Numbered from the stretch's first letter, positions 1 through 6,051 are shown. The stretch is DNA of 7,180 nucleotides from an uncultured Sphingomonas sp. (GCA_946886645.1 CAMPIY010000087.1:1-7180), one strand, 5' to 3'. Numbers and translations are program-made. The notes: a model not told the origin generated them from the sequence alone.

Positions 1-647
1 GTGTGGGCGATGAACTGGCGCGCCGTGCTGAGCACATTGGTTGCCAGCACGCCGCCATAAACGATGACCAAGCCAACCATCGCCGGGCTTTCGAACTTCA
101 GGGCGAGCGATATGCAGCCGATGGTGAGGATGCTGATATAGAGCATCGCGGCTTGCGGCACCGACACCAAAGTGATGCTGCCGGCGCTCAGCAACGCGGC
201 AATCGTCACGCACATGAAGATTCTCTCGGACGGGCCGGCCGCGTCGAACCAGAACAACGGCGGAACCAGCCACAGGGCCGCCAACCCCGTGATGATCGCG
301 CAGATCGTGATCAGTCGGGCGGGATGGGCCTCGGCATAATCGGGATCGTAGCGGAGCCGAACGGCGCGAACGCCGCGCATGAAGCAGATGGCCAGCGCGG
401 TCCCGAACCACACGCCAAGATGAAGGCTTTCGATCGATCCGCGCAGCCCGACGACCATGACGGCGGCGGTCAGCACCTGCACCGCGACGGTCGCGGGAAC
501 GAGCCTCACCAATGCATCGATCTGCGCCTGGCGGACGGCGCGGGAAATGCGGTCGCGGGGCGGCGCGATCGACAAAATGTCGCGCAAGCGCAGCCGGCGC
601 GAGCGGGCGCGGCGTTCCAGGCCTGAAGTTTCCGCTGCCCCCGTCAC
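1..647 (-). CDS. N-terminal part of a six-helix membrane sensor protein (probable GGDEF/EAL-type, partial)
   Basis: Open minus-strand frame with no stop from a GTG at 647 to the left edge, so 215 residues are visible and the rest is outside the window. After a basic cytoplasmic leader (about residues 11-47, rich in Arg) there are six likely membrane helices at roughly 48-68, 75-95, 111-132, 143-163, 166-184 and 187-207, joined by short loops such as the polar RLRYDPDYAEAHPAR stretch. This layout resembles MASE-like integral membrane sensor domains that precede diguanylate cyclase/phosphodiesterase (GGDEF/EAL) modules in alphaproteobacteria. That assignment is inference, because no catalytic domain is visible; a histidine kinase or another output domain is possible. 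The GTG is chosen because GAGG lies four bases upstream (655-652) and the next in-frame ATG falls inside helix 1. It is separated from ilvE by 83 bases, so it may have its own promoter. Confidence 0.68.
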   Translation of the reverse strand, partial: MTGAAETSGLERRARSRRLRLRDILSIAPPRDRISRAVRQAQIDALVRLVPATVAVQVLTAAVMVVGLRGSIESLHLGVWFGTALAICFMRGVRAVRLRYDPDYAEAHPARLITICAIITGLAALWLVPPLFWFDAAGPSERIFMCVTIAALLSAGSITLVSVPQAAMLYISILTIGCISLALKFESPAMVGLVIVYGGVLATNVLSTARQFIAH

Positions 648-732
648 TCGACCTCGACGCCAACTTTCCCCAATCCGGCGAGGAAAACCTAGCGTCGAGA
701 ATACGAAGAAACAATGAATCCGCGAGGGCCGC
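648..732 (-). promoter_or_regulatory. Intergenic region upstream of the membrane sensor gene, with weak promoter-like elements
   Basis: This is the only sizeable gap in the window. On the minus strand it reads TTGTTT (714-709), 17 bases, then TAGGTT (691-686). That keeps the spacing of a housekeeping promoter but only about half of the consensus bases at each box. No GC hairpin followed by a T run is visible, so there is no clear intrinsic terminator after ilvE and read-through into the sensor gene is possible. The promoter call is weak. Confidence 0.25.
653..699. repeat. Perfect 8-bp inverted repeat flanking the putative -10 and the ribosome binding site
   Basis: CTCGACGC at 653-660 is the exact reverse complement of GCGTCGAG at 692-699, with 31 bases between. 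The upstream arm (in transcription order) sits directly before the putative -10 hexamer. The downstream arm overlaps the GAGG ribosome binding site of the sensor gene. CTCGAC is also repeated in tandem at 647-652 and 653-658. It could be an operator dyad or, on a read-through transcript, a hairpin that hides the ribosome binding site. Chance occurrence in GC-rich DNA cannot be excluded. Confidence 0.4.
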
Positions 733-1620
733 TCAATAATTCAGGCGGCGATTGACCAGGTCGTCATAATCCTGGGCCAGCTGGCGCGAGAGGTCGCCGA
801 TCTCGAAATTCCACGGCCCGGCGGACCGGATGAAGGTGACTTCGGCGGCGCTGCCGGTGATGAACATCTGTTCGAAGCTTTCCAGTTCCTCCGGCCAGAT
901 TGCCTTTTCGATCACCTCGACGCCGCGGCGGCGGGCAAGGTCCATGACCGTTTGACGCGTGATACCGTTGAGAAAGCAGTCCGGCGTCGGCGTATAAAGC
1001 GAACCGTTCCTGATGAAAAAGGCGTTGGCGCCCGTCGCCTCCGCGACCTGCCCGCGCCAGTCGAACATCAGCGCATCGTCGTAGCCGCGCTCGTCGGCAT
1101 GCTTCTTCGACAGGGTCGCGATCATGTAGAGGCCGGCGGCCTTGCTGTGGACCGGAGCGGTGTACGGAGCCGGCCGCCGCCACGGCGCAATGTCGAGGCG
1201 CAGGCCCTTGGCGGCGATCTCCGGCGCGAAATATTTGCCCCATTCCCACGCCGCGATGGCGAGGTGCGGCTTGGTGCCCTTCGGCGAAACCCCCATCTTT
1301 TCCGATCCACGCCAGGCGACCGGACGGACATAGGCATCGGTAAAGCCGTTGGCTTTCACAACTTCATTGCAGGCCGCGTCGATCTCTTCGACCGTCCAGG
1401 GAATTTCAAAGCCGAGCAGCTCAGCCGACTTGCGGAGCCGGGCGCTATGGTCGCTTAGGCGGAAAATGACTCCGCCATAAGCCCGCTGGCCTTCGAACAC
1501 CGACGACGCATAGTGCATCGCATGGGTCAGCACATGGACGTTGGCTTCTCGCCAGGGCACCAGCTTGCCATCGAACCATATCCATCCATCACGGTCGTCG
1601 AAGCTGCGGGTATCGGCCAT
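733..1620 (-). CDS. ilvE: Branched-chain amino acid aminotransferase
   Basis: A 295-residue fold-type IV PLP aminotransferase that transfers the amino group between glutamate and the 2-keto acids of leucine, isoleucine and valine in the cytoplasm. Visible signatures, in order: the N-terminal FEGQRAY segment (residues 42-48), which matches the FEGIRAY-type substrate-pocket motif; SKAAGLY at 159-165 with K160 as the expected PLP Schiff-base lysine; E194 in the VAEATGANAF segment (192-201), where the family has the glutamate facing the pyridine nitrogen; NGITR (218-222), the phosphate-binding turn; and ITGSAAEVT (254-262). Length is near the family norm of about 300. The ATG at 1620 has a perfect AGGAGG (1631-1626) five bases upstream, the strongest of the operon together with that of tspO. 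It follows proC by 43 bases and appears to be the last gene of the unit. D-amino-acid transaminase or ADC lyase are relatives, but the motifs favour IlvE. Confidence 0.95.
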   Translation of the reverse strand: MADTRSFDDRDGWIWFDGKLVPWREANVHVLTHAMHYASSVFEGQRAYGGVIFRLSDHSARLRKSAELLGFEIPWTVEEIDAACNEVVKANGFTDAYVRPVAWRGSEKMGVSPKGTKPHLAIAAWEWGKYFAPEIAAKGLRLDIAPWRRPAPYTAPVHSKAAGLYMIATLSKKHADERGYDDALMFDWRGQVAEATGANAFFIRNGSLYTPTPDCFLNGITRQTVMDLARRRGVEVIEKAIWPEELESFEQMFITGSAAEVTFIRSAGPWNFEIGDLSRQLAQDYDDLVNRRLNY

Positions 1621-1625
1621 TCGTT

Positions 1626-1631
1626 CCTCCT
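1626..1631 (-). promoter_or_regulatory. Strong ribosome binding site of ilvE
   Basis: AGGAGG on the minus strand, five bases before the ATG at 1620. It lies in the short gap after proC and supports this start and independent, efficient re-initiation on the operon transcript. Confidence 0.8.
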
Positions 1632-1663
1632 GCGGGCCGCGCTAGGCCAGCAGCAGGAGACCG

Positions 1664-2476
1664 TCAATCGCGAGCGGCTGCCTCGGCCGCCAGCTCCTTG
1701 CCTCGCCGGATGGCGGCGTCGAGAGTCCGGTCGAGCAACGGCTGCAGGCCATCGGCCGCATCGAGGACGGCCAATCCCTGCTCGGTCGTGCCCTTCGGGC
1801 TCGCTACCTGCCGCGCGATGTCGGCCATGTGGCTGCCCGTTGCGGCGGCGAAAGCCCCGGTACCGATCAATGTCTGCTCGGCTACCATTCGAGCTTGGAC
1901 AGAACGAAGGCCCAATGCCTCGCCCGACCGGGCCAACGCCTCCCCAAATCGCGCCACATAGGCAACGCCTGCCGCTGCGACTGCCCCAATGACGCCCAGC
2001 TCCTCTTCGGTCTCGCACCAGGCGATCATGCCCAGCGAGGCCATCAGCTGGCGGACGTCGTGCAACTCGTCCTGGTTTCCGTCGGCCGAATAGATCGCGG
2101 TAACGCCCTGGACTTGCGCCACCGGCAGATTGGGCATGATCCGGACGATGGCCTTTGCCTCGGGAAAGCGGCCGCGCAGCGAGGCCGCCGTCACTCCGGC
2201 GAGCATCGAAACCAAAGTCGTCCTCGCGCCAACAAGCGGGGCGAGCCCAGCCACAACCTCGTCCAGCTTCTGCGGTTTGAAGCCGAGCATCACGAACGCC
2301 GGCTTTTCATCAGGATAAGTCGTGATGGTCCGCACGCCCTCCACCGGCGTGCCGCTTGGCCGGATCACGGTCACAGCGGACATGTCGACCCCTCCAGCCC
2401 GCCAGCCCTCGACCATCGCCCCGGCCATATTGCCGCACCCGACCAGCCAGGCCGGCGCCGGGAAAACGGCCGTCAT
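1664..2476 (-). CDS. proC: Pyrroline-5-carboxylate reductase
   Basis: A 270-residue cytoplasmic enzyme (E. coli ProC is about the same length) that reduces 1-pyrroline-5-carboxylate to proline with NAD(P)H, the last step of proline synthesis. The N-terminal Rossmann fold shows VGCGNMAGAM at residues 12-21 and FKPQ at 66-69, and the linker carries RIMPNLPV (112-119). The C-terminal helical domain carries ASPKGTTEQGL (225-235). Two substrate-side motifs deviate from the usual form: the SGSGPAY-type helix start reads AAAGVAYVARFGEAL (167-181), and the loop is SPKGTT instead of SPGGTT. The start ATG lies four bases after the ybjN stop, with GAGG (2489-2486) nine bases upstream inside the end of ybjN, so translation is probably coupled. 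Family assignment is firm; whether this divergent copy is the main proline enzyme is less sure. Confidence 0.94.
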   Translation of the reverse strand: MTAVFPAPAWLVGCGNMAGAMVEGWRAGGVDMSAVTVIRPSGTPVEGVRTITTYPDEKPAFVMLGFKPQKLDEVVAGLAPLVGARTTLVSMLAGVTAASLRGRFPEAKAIVRIMPNLPVAQVQGVTAIYSADGNQDELHDVRQLMASLGMIAWCETEEELGVIGAVAAAGVAYVARFGEALARSGEALGLRSVQARMVAEQTLIGTGAFAAATGSHMADIARQVASPKGTTEQGLAVLDAADGLQPLLDRTLDAAIRRGKELAAEAAARD

Positions 2477-2480
2477 GGCG

Positions 2481-2984
2481 TCATGCCTCGCCGGCGGTGT
2501 CGATCAGCGCCGCGGAGATCGCCTCGCCGGGCGACTTTCCGCCCCACAGAACGAACTGGAAGACGGGGTAGAAGCGCTCGCACTCCTCGATCGCGGCCTC
2601 GCTGATCGCCTCGGCCTGTTCGAAGGTCAGCGTGTCGCCCTCCCCGACCAGCGCGGCGTGGCGGAAGACGATCAGGCCGGATCCGGACCAAAGCTCGAAA
2701 TGGCCCAGCCAAAGCTGTTCGTTGATCAGGCCCAGCGCTTCGTAGATCGCCGCGCGCTTTTCGCTCCCGACCTTGATGTCGGGGAAGGCCAGGAACTGCA
2801 GCACCTGGTCTTCGCTGCGCCAGACGCCGCGAAGCTCGTACTGCGCCCAGCTACCTGTTGCCGAGGCGATGATTTCCCCGTCGCCCGCGCGCTCGCACGC
2901 CCATCCACGGGCGTCGAAATATTGTTCGAGCACCTCGATCGGAGCGCCGTCGTCGCGCTCGTCGGTTTCGACGATTTCGGTCAG
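2481..2984 (-). CDS. YbjN domain-containing protein (probable CTG start)
   Basis: A 167-residue protein of the YbjN family, small cytoplasmic alpha/beta proteins of uncertain function related to type III secretion chaperone-like folds; E. coli YbjN has been linked to stress and motility control. Seen here: no signal peptide, an acidic N-terminus, then the characteristic aromatic-rich core with QYELRGVW, QVLQFLAFPDIKV, INEQLWLGHFELW and RFYPVFQFVLWGGKSP. The only standard start in frame is a GTG at 2933, which would give 150 residues, has no good ribosome binding site and would cut off an acidic PIE-containing leader I believe belongs to the family. I prefer CTG at 2984. It overlaps the ubiK stop as CTGA, has GGGAG seven bases upstream, and adds 17 residues to reach the usual family length. 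It sits between ubiK and proC, a neighbourhood I recall from other alphaproteobacteria. Family sure, start inferred. Confidence 0.88.
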   Translation of the reverse strand: MTEIVETDERDDGAPIEVLEQYFDARGWACERAGDGEIIASATGSWAQYELRGVWRSEDQVLQFLAFPDIKVGSEKRAAIYEALGLINEQLWLGHFELWSGSGLIVFRHAALVGEGDTLTFEQAEAISEAAIEECERFYPVFQFVLWGGKSPGEAISAALIDTAGEA

Positions 2985-2996
2985 GATTTCGCTCCC
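2981..2996 (-). promoter_or_regulatory. Stop/start overlap CTGA with GGGAG ribosome binding site (ubiK-ybjN junction)
   Basis: Minus strand: GGGAG (2996-2992), seven bases, then CTG (2984-2982) sharing two bases with the ubiK stop TGA (2983-2981). The layout is that of a classic ATGA coupled junction except that the first base is C. It decides the start I assign to ybjN. Confidence 0.55.
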
Positions 2997-3262
2997 GCGC
3001 GCGGTTTGGCCGTTTTGGGTTTCGCCGCTGCCTCAAGCGCTTCGATCCGCTTTTTCAGGGCATCATTTTCGTCGCGCGCGGCGGCGGCCATCGCCTTGAC
3101 CGCCTCAAACTCGTCGCGACTGACGAAATCCATTCCGCCGACCCACTCGCGCATTTTCTCACGCATGGAGGATTCGGCCTCGCGGCCCATGCCGGCCATG
3201 GTCCCGGCCACGCCGTTCATCATCTTGGCGAGATCGTCGAAAATACGGTTCTGCGATTGCAT
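2981..3262 (-). CDS. ubiK: Ubiquinone biosynthesis accessory factor UbiK (YqiC/BMFP family)
   Basis: A 93-residue protein of the UbiK/YqiC family. In enterobacteria UbiK assists the soluble ubiquinone-synthesis complex with UbiJ and can associate with membranes. Visible: an N-terminal amphipathic stretch (FDDLAKMMNGVAGTMAGMG, residues 8-26), the family core DFVSRDEFEAVKAM (45-58), and a C-terminal coiled coil with heptad-like Leu/Ile/Leu (AAARDENDALKKRIEALEA, 60-78) followed by a basic Lys/Pro/Ala tail. The ATG at 3262 is preferred, with GGGAG nine bases upstream. A TTG at 3271, overlapping the tspO stop as TTGA, would add three residues, but GGGAG is then only one base away. The stop overlaps the proposed CTG start of ybjN. 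Confidence 0.88.
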   Translation of the reverse strand: MQSQNRIFDDLAKMMNGVAGTMAGMGREAESSMREKMREWVGGMDFVSRDEFEAVKAMAAAARDENDALKKRIEALEAAAKPKTAKPRAGAKS

Positions 3263-3267
3263 TTCAC

Positions 3268-3801
3268 TCAAGCTCCCGTGATGCCCATCGGCGCGGAATC
3301 CGCGCCCGGGTTCAGCCTTCCGGTCTCATAGTTGAGGGCGGTGGCCAGGCACAACCACGCCAGATAGGGAAGCAACAGCCATCCCGCCAGCTTTCGAATG
3401 CGGCGGAACAGGTTCGCGGCCGCTGTCGCCATGAACAGCATCACCAGGATGATGACCAGCGCGACATCGATCATCCGCATCCCGAAAAAGACCGGCGACC
3501 ATGCGAAGTTCAGAGCAAGCTGCCCGCCAAAGAGCCAGAGCGCGTTGCTGCGTCTGTGCGACGGGGGCTCCTTCAGGATCATCGCCAGCGCGATGCCCAT
3601 CAGCGCGTAGAGGATGGGCCATACCACTCCGAACGCCCAGGACGGCGGTTGGAACGCGGGCTTTACGAGGCCCGCGTACCAGCTGTTGCTGAAGCCGCTG
3701 TTGGACAGATAGCCCATCAGCGTGCCGACGATGACGATCGCCGGGACGGTGACCAGGGCCGTTTTCCAAATTCCATGCCCCGCGCGTCCGATGGTTGCCA
3801 T
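3268..3801 (-). CDS. tspO: TspO/MBR family tryptophan-rich sensory protein
   Basis: A 177-residue five-helix membrane protein of the TspO/peripheral benzodiazepine receptor family, which binds porphyrins and sterol-like ligands; in Rhodobacter it modulates tetrapyrrole and photosynthesis-gene output. Helices fall at about 13-32, 57-76, 86-105, 111-130 and 140-157. Diagnostic motifs are present: W41, KPAFQPPSWAFG (47-58), W61 with PILYALMG, LNFAWSPVFF (97-106) and PYLAWLCLATALN (145-157). The ATG directly follows the tlyA stop (TGAATG) and has a strong AAGGAGG (3813-3807) five bases upstream, within the last tlyA codons. Ligand and physiological role here are unknown. Its position in an operon with dxs and ubiK fits a link to isoprenoid, quinone or tetrapyrrole metabolism, which is inference. 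Confidence 0.96.
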   Translation of the reverse strand: MATIGRAGHGIWKTALVTVPAIVIVGTLMGYLSNSGFSNSWYAGLVKPAFQPPSWAFGVVWPILYALMGIALAMILKEPPSHRRSNALWLFGGQLALNFAWSPVFFGMRMIDVALVIILVMLFMATAAANLFRRIRKLAGWLLLPYLAWLCLATALNYETGRLNPGADSAPMGITGA

Positions 3802-4542
3802 TCAATCCTCCTTGATCGCGCCGAGCAGGAATTCGACATTGCCTTCCGGCCCGGTAATCGGGCTCGGCTCGACCCCGCAAACGCGCCAGCCTTTCGATTG
3901 GACCCAGGTGACGGCGGCATCGCAAACACGCTGGTGGACCGCGGGATCGCGCACCACGCCGCCCTTCCCTACTTCCTCGCGCCCGGCCTCGAACTGCGGT
4001 TTGACCAGCGCCACCAGCGCCGCTCCCGGCCGGGCCAGGTCCAGAGCCGCATCGAGCACCTTGTGAAGCGCGATGAAGCTGGCATCGCAAACGACGATGT
4101 CGATCCGCTCGGGAATGATGCCGGTATTCAAATCGCGCGCGTTGGTTTGCTCGTGAACGATCACGCGCTCATCGCTGCGAAGCTTCCAGGCGAGCTGGTT
4201 GGTGCCGACATCAACCGCATAAACGCGCTTTGCACCCCGGCTCAGCAGGACATCGGTGAAACCGCCCGTCGAGCTGCCGACATCAAGGGCCACGGCCTTG
4301 TTCACGCCGAAACCGAAATGCGTCAGCCCATGGTCGAGCTTGATCCCGCCACGCGACACCCAGGGATGGTCGCGCCCCTTGACCGTCAACACCGCGTCTC
4401 CGGCCAGCATGTCGCCGGCCTTGGCCACCCGTCGGTCGCCCACGAACACGTTCCCGGCCAGGATCAGCGCCTGCGCCCGCGTCCGGCTCTCCGCCAGGCC
4501 CTGCGCAACAAGCAGTTGGTCGGCTCGAACCTTAGCGGGCAT
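3802..4542 (-). CDS. tlyA: TlyA family rRNA 2'-O-methyltransferase (S4 domain + FtsJ-like)
   Basis: A 246-residue enzyme from the chosen start, of the TlyA family, which 2'-O-methylates cytidines of 23S rRNA (and 16S rRNA in some members) using S-adenosylmethionine; loss gives capreomycin resistance in mycobacteria. An N-terminal S4 RNA-binding domain (about residues 4-60, RADQLLVAQGLAESRTRAQA) is followed by the linker SRGGIKL and a Rossmann methyltransferase with the SAM loop LDVGSSTGGF (86-95). The FtsJ-type catalytic K-D-K-E set fits K68 (GGIKL), D153 (CDASF), K181 (VKPQFE) and E237 (GNVEFL). The start is ambiguous: ATG 4542 (GGGA about five bases upstream, 11-base overlap with the upstream gene) places the S4 domain at the very N-terminus as in relatives. 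GTG 4572 or ATG 4569 would add about ten Lys/Gly-rich residues. Stop and tspO start abut. Confidence 0.95.
   Translation of the reverse strand: MPAKVRADQLLVAQGLAESRTRAQALILAGNVFVGDRRVAKAGDMLAGDAVLTVKGRDHPWVSRGGIKLDHGLTHFGFGVNKAVALDVGSSTGGFTDVLLSRGAKRVYAVDVGTNQLAWKLRSDERVIVHEQTNARDLNTGIIPERIDIVVCDASFIALHKVLDAALDLARPGAALVALVKPQFEAGREEVGKGGVVRDPAVHQRVCDAAVTWVQSKGWRVCGVEPSPITGPEGNVEFLLGAIKED
3807..3813 (-). promoter_or_regulatory. Strong ribosome binding site of tspO
   Basis: AAGGAGG on the minus strand, five bases before the tspO ATG, encoded within the last codons of tlyA (Lys-Glu-Asp-stop). It fixes the tspO start at 3801. Confidence 0.8.
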
Positions 4543-5620
4543 TTTCTTCCCGCTTTTCGGCCCGGCCATCACGCAATTCGTTGGATGCTTCGGCTTCCGT
4601 TCCGGCGGGAGCTTGCGCCGGAACCAATCGCCTGCCCGCGTCCTCCTGCAGGCACAGCCGGAAGCTGATCGGGAAGTGATCCGACCCGATATCGCCGAGC
4701 AGGTCGATCGACATCAGCCTGAAATGCGGGCTGACGAACAGATGATCGAGCGGCCAGCGCAGCAGGGGCCAATTGGCATTGAAGGTCGGATAGAAACCGC
4801 GGCCGACCCGCGGATCGCCGACCCCTGCGACCTTCTTGAACAGACGCGACGTGCGCGACCAGGCGACGTCGTTGAGGTCGCCCATCACAATGGCCGCCCG
4901 CCCCTCGTCGCGGACCTCGCGGCCGACGCCGACCAGCTCCGCATCGCGCTCCCCGCTATCGTCGCCGGGCCAGGGCGGTTCGGGATGGAGCGCGTGCAGG
5001 ATGATCTCTTGCCCGTCGCGGAGCTGCAACGAGACCTTTGCCGAGGGCACGCCGGCCTGGAGCCGATGCTCGATCCGCCCTTTCATCGGTAGTCGCGACA
5101 TCAGGATCATGCCGTAAGTATTGGGAATCGGTTCGGAAAGGCGGAACGGATAGGTCTTCCTCAGGCCTTCGACCGCTCCTTGCCATGCCTGGTCGGTTTC
5201 CAGCAGCAGCAGCACATCCGGGTTTGCCTTCTTCACCAGATGGAGCAACCGGTCGTAACTCTTGTTCGTCATCAGCACATTGGCATTGAGCAGCGACAGC
5301 TGCCGGTCGGGCGCACAGCCATTCGCGCTAGCCACCTCTTTCGGGTAGGGCGGCAGGTAGGCGATGAAGTGAGTGAGCTGCCACGCCAGCGCCGCCGTGC
5401 AACCGACGATGAGCACGCCAAATGCGCGCGAGCGGCGCCGATCCAGCAGCCACAGCGCCCCGCCAACGATGACGAGCAGCCCGGCGACCTGCAGCCGAGG
5501 GTAATCCCATTCCCTCACCCACCAAAGATCGGTCTGCCAAACCGGCAGGAACGAGCCGATAATCAGGACTGTGGCGATGAGGACCAGCAGCCGGCGGGTC
5601 CATCGACGCCACGCACTCAC
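4532..5620 (-). CDS. Membrane-anchored endonuclease/exonuclease/phosphatase family protein
   Basis: A 362-residue protein with three N-terminal membrane helices (about 9-28, 43-60, 67-88) followed by a complete EEP-superfamily (DNase I/exonuclease III-like) metal-dependent phosphoesterase domain. Visible catalytic motifs in order: NAN (112-114), LLLLETD with E141 as metal ligand, YGMILMSRLP (169-178), LHPEPPWPGD with H212, MGDLND (246-251) with D248 and N250, LDHLFVS (291-297), and GSDHFPI (312-318) with the terminal Asp-His pair. The active site looks intact. The topology would put it in the periplasm or on the membrane face, where lipid phosphates or nucleic acids could be substrates; I cannot choose. 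The last ~35 residues are a polar Ala/Glu/Arg tail that overlaps the tlyA start. GTG at 5620 overlaps the upstream stop as GTGA, with GGAG six bases before. Confidence 0.92.
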   Translation of the reverse strand: MSAWRRWTRRLLVLIATVLIIGSFLPVWQTDLWWVREWDYPRLQVAGLLVIVGGALWLLDRRRSRAFGVLIVGCTAALAWQLTHFIAYLPPYPKEVASANGCAPDRQLSLLNANVLMTNKSYDRLLHLVKKANPDVLLLLETDQAWQGAVEGLRKTYPFRLSEPIPNTYGMILMSRLPMKGRIEHRLQAGVPSAKVSLQLRDGQEIILHALHPEPPWPGDDSGERDAELVGVGREVRDEGRAAIVMGDLNDVAWSRTSRLFKKVAGVGDPRVGRGFYPTFNANWPLLRWPLDHLFVSPHFRLMSIDLLGDIGSDHFPISFRLCLQEDAGRRLVPAQAPAGTEAEASNELRDGRAEKREENAR

Positions 5621-6039
5621 GCCACGCTCCGGATCGTCCAGCCGGCCATGAGGTCGAGGTGGCGGCCGAGTTCGGCGACGGTCGGATCGGATGCCAACGG
5701 CGAAAAGGCCGGGAGAGCATCTCCCCCGCGCATCGAGCGCCAGAAGTGCATGATCAGACCTTCGATCTCCGGTCGATCCACCAGAATCTCACTTTCCAGC
5801 CGGTCTTGCGGCACCGGCCGGAGCGGATGATGATAATGCGGGCCCAGTTCGCGCCACAGGAAGCGGGTCGTGGTCGGCGAAACGCCGGCCTTGACCATCA
5901 GCCGTTCGAATTTGGCGGCATCGATCCGCTCGCGCCGCCGGGCCAATCGCTGATGCTGGAGGCGCGGAAATGGCATGGTCGCGAGGAACAGGGCGATCAG
6001 CGCGATCGCACCGATCAGCAACCACTGGCTAAGGCTCAG
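5617..6039 (-). CDS. Unrecognised small membrane-anchored protein (probable CTG start)
   Basis: I do not recognise this protein. From the proposed CTG at 6039 it has 140 residues: a single N-terminal hydrophobic helix (about 5-22), a strongly basic segment ([13 protein letters not shown], 26-38), then a soluble part with a helix-like [13 protein letters not shown], a His-rich [13 protein letters not shown] stretch (66-78) and a Trp/Met-containing HFWRSMRGG segment (98-106). No catalytic motif is obvious. The positive-inside rule suggests that the C-terminal part is cytoplasmic. The alternative TTG start at 6021 (134 residues) has no ribosome binding site and would begin inside the hydrophobic helix. 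CTG 6039 overlaps the dxs stop as CTGA and has GGGAG seven bases upstream. Downstream it is coupled by GTGA to the phosphoesterase gene, so the two membrane proteins may act together. It is a real gene by frame, codon use and context. Confidence 0.75.
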   Translation of the reverse strand: MSLSQWLLIGAIALIALFLATMPFPRLQHQRLARRRERIDAAKFERLMVKAGVSPTTTRFLWRELGPHYHHPLRPVPQDRLESEILVDRPEIEGLIMHFWRSMRGGDALPAFSPLASDPTVAELGRHLDLMAGWTIRSVA

Positions 6040-6051
6040 GCGATCGCTCCC
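6036..6051 (-). promoter_or_regulatory. Stop/start overlap CTGA with GGGAG ribosome binding site (dxs-small membrane protein junction)
   Basis: Minus strand: GGGAG (6051-6047), seven bases, then CTG (6039-6037) overlapping the dxs stop TGA (6038-6036). Spacing and overlap are identical to the ubiK-ybjN junction. It decides the start I assign to the downstream gene. Confidence 0.55.

Noticed and set aside
3..626. Long plus-strand reading frame of 207 codons at the left end
   Set aside because: Its composition is dominated by Arg, His, Gln, Asp and Gly with no domain, while the minus strand encodes six coherent membrane helices across the same bases.
648..732. Intrinsic terminator after ilvE
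   Set aside because: No GC-rich hairpin followed by a T run; the 8-bp dyad has a 31-base loop and no T tract after it.
1632..1669. TTGACG, 17 bases, TAGCGC on the minus strand between proC and ilvE as a promoter for ilvE
   Set aside because: The -35 box is good but it overlaps the proC stop and the -10 box matches only two consensus bases, so I do not list it as a promoter.
2322..3281. Plus-strand frame of 319 codons over proC, ybjN and ubiK
   Set aside because: It is antisense to three genes with clear family motifs. It shows no motif of its own, and long open antisense frames are expected in GC-rich DNA.
3556..4668. Plus-strand frame of 370 codons over tspO and tlyA
   Set aside because: Antisense to tspO and tlyA, whose catalytic and membrane motifs are intact; the antisense product is Arg/His/Pro-rich without recognisable structure.
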